Source of the DNA: Emydura subglobosa
Taxonomy: Eukaryota; Chordata; Testudines; Chelidae
Reading direction: 5' to 3'
Assembly: GCA_007922225.1 (NCBI GenBank)
Contig: ML679961.1
Span: 61,321,430 to 61,385,429, forward strand
DNA length: 64,000 bases
The notes under the pieces were generated by a model that was not told the origin of the DNA, made no database searches, and worked only from the letters and a program-made list of their open reading frames with translations. Positions within the stretch are counted from its first letter, which is position 1; every line of letters starts with the position of its first letter. The translations under genes and the position numbers were made by a program. Positions 58,933-64,000 of the stretch are shown here, piece by piece.

Positions 58933-61500
58933 GTTTGCCCAGTTCTAACTGTCACTAAGGAGTTTGGGTTGAAGGCTGATCATACTCTCTGGCCACAGGG
59001 CAGGTGCTTAGCTGTGGAAAGAGGCCTCAACCAGGGACCTTGCAATCAGATGGCAGTCTGAAACTCATCCTTTGTGGCAGGCAAGGTTAGGTTAGTTCTT
59101 GTACTGTTGCTTGGACAGTGCAGAAGCCACCAAATGCACTAGGTGCCTCCATGATGTTCTGTCCTGAGCCAAATCTGGTGTGTTACAGGGTAGGATGCCT
59201 GTGCGGGAGCAGTGTCTCTTGATGTCATTGTGGGCGGACTACTGATGCTTGATTCAACTGCTAGTTCCATTGTGGCAGAGCTGTGGAGACATTCCTTAGG
59301 GGTTGGAAGTTGGAATGTCTCTTATTATACACTGAGGATGTTGACCTTCAGTGGTTGATACTGACTTGCTCTGAAGGGACTTCTGTCCAGAACTTCTTAG
59401 TTGGAAAAATGGCTGTGATAGGGACACCAGATGTCTATTGCCCTAGAAATTGAGAAGCCAGGACTGGGACTCAAACCTGGCTCTCCTGCACTAGCAGCAG
59501 AGCACAGGGGTTTAATGTTTATTAAAGCAGGTGGAATATTTAGTATCATGTCCCGAATGTGTTGGTGATCTCGGATCCCATTTCTAGTGCATAAGCACCT
59601 GCATCATGAAAGTCACCCTCCCATCTGGCATTAATTGACTGTCCTGTGGGCAGCCTTAGATGAGCAGACAAAGATTGAATGGAGATCGGTCCTTAAATGT
59701 GGCTCCTTCGTTCAGGGATGAGGCATTTTGTGATAATGGGAATTTTGCAGTGCTGTACCTGTTCTGTGGTGTAGGCAGCTGCAATTTAATTTAATTTAAT
59801 GGAGTTTCACTTGCTTAGCCCAGATCTGAATTTGACTCTTAACAATACGTATGACAATATGGCACCCTGGCATCTTTCATCAGAATTTTATTCATTAATT
59901 AAAAAGCCAAAGGAGTGGCATATCTTTGCTCTTCTGAAATGATTCCAATTTTATTCCAATTTTTGATTATATTGATTTTATTCTGACTAGATTGTGTGTT
60001 GTGTATAATCCATATAATGTAAGAAAGAGGGGATGTTATAGTAGATGAGTCTTAGGAAAAAATGATATTGTTGGTAAATCAATGTCCTGATCTTTCAAAC
60101 ACTCCTATACACTTTGTACTGTTTATAGTAGTACATGTTCTAACTCTCCCATTGGCTGACTTTAACAACTTGTGTAATGGAAAAGAATGATTTTTTACAG
60201 GAGGACTCTGGGAACTTTTTGATTACTACAGCACTCTCTGGATCAATGCATATCCTAGAAACTCCTTGCATAAGTGACCTAAAATTGGGCGATCAAACCT
60301 CTTCTCCCCTCCCCTTCCCTCGAGAGATGTCTGTAATTAGATAAAATGAGGACAGAATATGCATAAGTATCTGTTATGCTGGGATTCCTGCCCAGAAAGG
60401 AAACTAACGTCCTAAGCTGGTCATAATTTTTTGCACCCTTTATATTATTGACAGGGTTATGGTTTGACAATGATGGGAGTTCAGAAGCAGATTTTCTATT
60501 AAAGAGCAGCTGTGGGCTCATGGTAACCTTTCTAAATTGACTGTTTTCCAAAACTATTTGAATTGCCAATCCTATATCTTCAGTGCTGCTTTTCCCACAT
60601 CATTCATTGCTAAGGACCTTTTATTTGTAAGGGCGGGCCTGATTCTTCACTGCCTACCATCTTGTGCAGTTTATACATGTGCAAAGTGAGTGTGAATCAT
60701 TACCCAACTAATTTGGTACCATTTTCCACCCACTTTGCGGAGGTAGAAAAGACTACTTAAGGTGCAAGGCAGTAGAGAGTCAGGCCCAGAATTTTTATTT
60801 TTATGCATTTCATTTGGTGCCCGCTGCTTATTCCTAACCTAAAATCTTCCTCCTCTATCTGTGAAATTGTAATTGGTTGCTATGGTGGGGACTATTATGA
60901 TGTGTCAAACATGGGACATATGCACTTTGCTTCACAGTATACTCCAGTTAGTTAGAACATATTTAACTGGGATGTCTCCCAGAGAACTGATGTAAAGCCA
61001 AAATCTTTAATGAGTGCCACTTAATGGGGATGGTTACTAATTCTGTTTGAGGGGTTTGTCTTCAGGTGGCTTAGTGCAGATGAGGCCCTTGGTGTGTCAG
61101 TATTATACTAGTTCTATTTGCTCGTCTCCAGAGCTGTTTTACATGCAGAAATGGGATGAATTGCTTTACTGCTGAGTGTTTGCCCCGTGCTCTCCAGCCA
61201 CACATGCTGGGCTGCCATGCCATGTGTCCACCATTTGTCCCTGCCCCTGGCACTGGAAGGTCCTTGTCTCAATGCACACAATGCCTCCTCCTATTTCCAT
61301 GGGGCTTTGCCATGACGTGATAGGCTCAGCAGTTCTCCACCAACAGCTTTGCAATTAAACTGTTGTCTGCTAATTGGGCACACCTGTTAATGGAGGTGAT
61401 GGCCATTCCTTCCTCCCTTCCCAAAACTTCCTGATTAACAGGATTCTGCTGTGTGTTGCCTCTGCAAGTTTCCAACAGGAAGAAAACTTGGTGTCTTGGG
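58933..61500. other. DPF3 intron 1, no gene seen
   Basis: Mostly unique sequence. 59445-59515 ('gggactcaaacctggctct', 'gcagagcacaggggtttaat') resembles a tRNA/MIR-like fragment. No exon or structured RNA recognised. Confidence 0.45.
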
Positions 61501-61504
61501 GCTA

Positions 61505-61615
61505 AATTCCTATACTCTTAATCATGTTGAGTAGCCTCATTGAAGTCAATGGGACTACTACTAGTAATCCACAATGCTGCTATACAGAGTAAAGGGATCA
61601 GAATCTGACCCTTAG
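61505..61615 (+). repeat. palindromic repeat ('gagtag..caatgggactac' type)
   Basis: Seen: 'cctatactcttaatcatgtt' / 'ctatacagagtaaagggatc' arms and core 'cattgaagtcaatgggacta'. Confidence 0.65.
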
Positions 61616-62699
61616 ATGCTGCCATTGCTGACACCTGGATGCTGCTTTAACAACTGTACAAGATCAATGCTTTTCTTTCTTTCATGTGCATTTGGTAGGA
61701 GTCAACTCAAAACCCTCAAAGTTTTACTTTTTCAGTTTCTTTTGCATTTTTATCTTTGTCTCATGACTTAGAATAGCAACAATGAAATGCAAACTGTCAG
61801 CACTCAGGGATCCTTCAGCCCTCTTCGGGAAATACAATCACCAGTATAACCACCAAAGAAAGGTTTCTTAGAGCAGGATGGGAATCGGCATACTAGTCTC
61901 CCTTTCTTGCCTTGCTTCAGAATGTACTCAACAGCACCAAGGCCTAGTTTGGAGCCAACAAGAGATGTACCTTTGGCTGGGTTTGGGTATTGGTTTGCCT
62001 ATTTCTCGTCTTTATGCTAGATACTTTCAAGGTGATCTCAAACTTTACTTGATGGAAGGTGTGGGTAATGATGCTGTAATTTATTTGAAGGTAACTTTAT
62101 TCCATCATAAGATAGTAAAGCTTTCAATATAAAAGTTTTTTAAAGTATAATAGTTAATTCTCTTGTCTGGCAGAACAATCAACTGTTCATCATTTCACAC
62201 TTAAATTTGTTTCCAGTGTATGTAAAAAAAAAAAAAAATTCAGAATCCTGACTGCAAGAGTCATAAGATAGGGTTAAGGTCACATAAAAGGTTAGCTGTC
62301 CTCCATTCTGCACATTCCCAAAGAAGGTAACAACCAAATATTTCCATTGCTCTAGTTCTGTATATAAACCAGGGAGCCTGAAGGCCACTAAACTATTGCT
62401 ATGCTTAAGCGTGAATTATTATTTTTGTAATTATGTTCCATCTGGAACCTTTATGAGCTGAGGAGGCGTTTTTGCGTGTTGTAATGCACAGAGAAGGAGA
62501 TTTAGGGTGATTCTTTGTTTTCTATTGTCACGTAACAGTGAAAGTTTGTGTGTCTGGATTGTGTATCTGACCTTTTTATGTATACTGAATATAGAAAACC
62601 TTAATAAAGTTTATCACATTTGAAGGGTGCCAAACTGCAGTAGAATACCACATACTGGTTTGTTTTTTCCAGTTTATTTTAGTAATTTTAGATTATTGT

Positions 62700-62800
62700 C
62701 ACCTTCCGATCTTATTTACATTGGTCAACAGAAATAACTTCACTGAAGTCAATGGAGTTATGTCAGTGTAAGTGAGAGGAGAATCAAGAATCAAGTCCAG
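62700..62800 (+). repeat. palindromic interspersed repeat
   Basis: Seen: 'cttcactgaagtcaatggag' core, then 'gtcagtgtaagtgagaggag' and 'aatcaagtcc'. Same family as 30105-30212. Confidence 0.7.
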
Positions 62801-64000
62801 GTTATTTCAAAACAATCCTGCTACTAGAGACATTTACATGAAAACAAGAGATTTTTTTCTTAAGTGTTCAGATGCTCCTTTCCCATTTGAAGAGTCATCA
62901 AATTCCCTATTTGTGATGTGATCATCCTTTTCATAGCAGGATCCTGTGATTTCCCAAACAGAGCTGACATGGGGAAGAAGGAGCAGATGGCATCTTGAGA
63001 ATAGAGAAGGCTCTGAACAAAAATATTTGCTCCCAGTACCTCTTGTTAACTTTGAAGAGCAGAACTGAATTTGAAGTTTTATGACTCTTGCCTGTCTTCA
63101 TAATGAGCTGAACTGAAACACACATAAGCTTTCGGGGATTTCAGATTTGTATTAACCTCTACTTAAAGAGTCAACGTCTTGTTTTCATGTAAATATCTCA
63201 AGCAGTGAGAAGTGAGGGAAGGGATAAAGCAGAAAATATGACACATTGGCAGAACTGTTTTTCAGTACCATATTTAAAAAAGTTTTTCCATAAGGCATCA
63301 TCAGCTCTTTAAAATCACAGGAGTGACTAAAGTTGTCAATGAGCCAGAATGGTTAAATACTCTTAAATATGTTGGGCTGGGTTTTTGTTCACTTTTTCTT
63401 TCTCACAAACTTGTCTGGTAAAACTCCAGCAATGAAAACACTAGTGAAGGGAAAAAAATGAACCCTTTTCCAGCAAGTGGTGATGGTGACATTCTAATCA
63501 GATCATAACAAGAATGTTATCAACCGTTTAGGTTTGGCATTAAACATATATATGATATTTGTTCTTTTATAGTTTCTGTATTACACAGTAAAAATAGCAT
63601 AGTCATGAAACTCATTTGTTACCATTGTGCCAACTTCGGTCAGCTGACTGTTGCTGTTTCTTTGAAGTTTTAAAGCAAGTGTTTCATCCATGTGTTAATC
63701 CCAACTATACAATTTATTCCCTCTTCTTCTTGTCCCCTGAAACCAATGCACAATAATTATCTCTAGGTCTGGTGACACCTCCAGAACTGTCCTTGTGTCA
63801 GATAATAAACCATGACTACCCCAGATGTTTCCATACTTTGAGCCAATAAGAAACAATATGGTCCACTGGAGGCCTTCTCAGATTGTTGCAGGGAAAATGT
63901 CTTTTGATCTCTCAGTATGTTCCCCTCCAAAAATTCATTACAGCTGCTTCTTTCCTTGACAGAACCATTCCAAGAATGTATTGATTGGAAAGTTTCCTCA

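Larger units (their letters stand above)
41648..64000 (+). other. DPF3: DPF3 intron 1 (start)
   Basis: Intron beginning gtaagt. It contains a GC-rich first 500 bp, then scattered repeats, a 5.2-kb chromovirus and long AT-rich unique stretches (for example 42500-43430, 45400-48390, 58933-64000) in which I see no exon, RNA gene or domain. Conserved enhancers may be present but cannot be identified without comparison. Confidence 0.8.

Noticed and set aside
30105..62800. CRISPR-like array from the recurring 'tcaatgg' words
   Set aside because: Copies are kilobases apart, irregularly spaced and diverged, and the genome is vertebrate. They are interspersed repeats.
43082..64000. DPF3 exon 2 inside the window
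   Set aside because: I searched by eye for codons of LGDQFYKEAIEHC and for an acceptor followed by this motif on the plus strand and found none, so the exon must lie beyond 64000.

Overview
This is vertebrate nuclear DNA, most likely from a turtle. The basis is two exons of conserved single-copy genes plus a repeat mix I associate with turtle genomes: CR1 LINEs, a Penelope-like element with a GIY-YIG domain, a sushi-like Ty3 chromovirus, PIF/Harbinger and hAT MITEs whose ends carry 'gtctacact', MIR SINEs, and old palindromic repeats with a 'gaagtcaatgg' core. A crocodilian is not formally excluded. There is no prokaryotic gene organisation, and nearly all long open frames are chance or sit inside repeats.

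Layout. 1-616: fragment of a Harbinger transposase (minus strand) abutting a CR1 3' end. 997-5260: the 5' part of DCAF4 on the minus strand, namely coding exon 3 (997-1154), first coding exon 2 (3538-3655) and a CpG-rich promoter with a putative untranslated exon 1 (4982-about 5260). GC-rich DNA continues to about 5720 on the side facing away from DCAF4. 5721-41400: about 36 kb of intergenic DNA crowded with transposon remnants. These include a Penelope-like element (24160-25665), a 324-bp hAT element with a perfect 8-bp target duplication (27546-27869), a row of Harbinger MITEs (30.5-31.6 kb) and a 2.4-kb CR1 (31940-34296). 41495-41647: promoter and exon 1 of DPF3 on the plus strand, coding for the first ten residues plus two bases and ending in a strong splice donor. 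41648-64000: DPF3 intron 1, which continues past the window. It contains a decayed 5.2-kb Ty3 chromovirus with both LTRs (53774-58932).

Biology. DCAF4 (a WD-repeat substrate receptor of CUL4-DDB1 ubiquitin ligase) and DPF3 (a double-PHD-finger subunit of the BAF chromatin remodeller) lie head to head here, as I recall for human 14q24. The window therefore holds a conserved divergent gene pair, its spacer, and the start of a large first intron. The observations most worth checking are a one-base homopolymer anomaly and a GC-AG donor in the first coding exon of DCAF4, and the nested MITE landscape. I did not find a convincing previously undescribed functional system.
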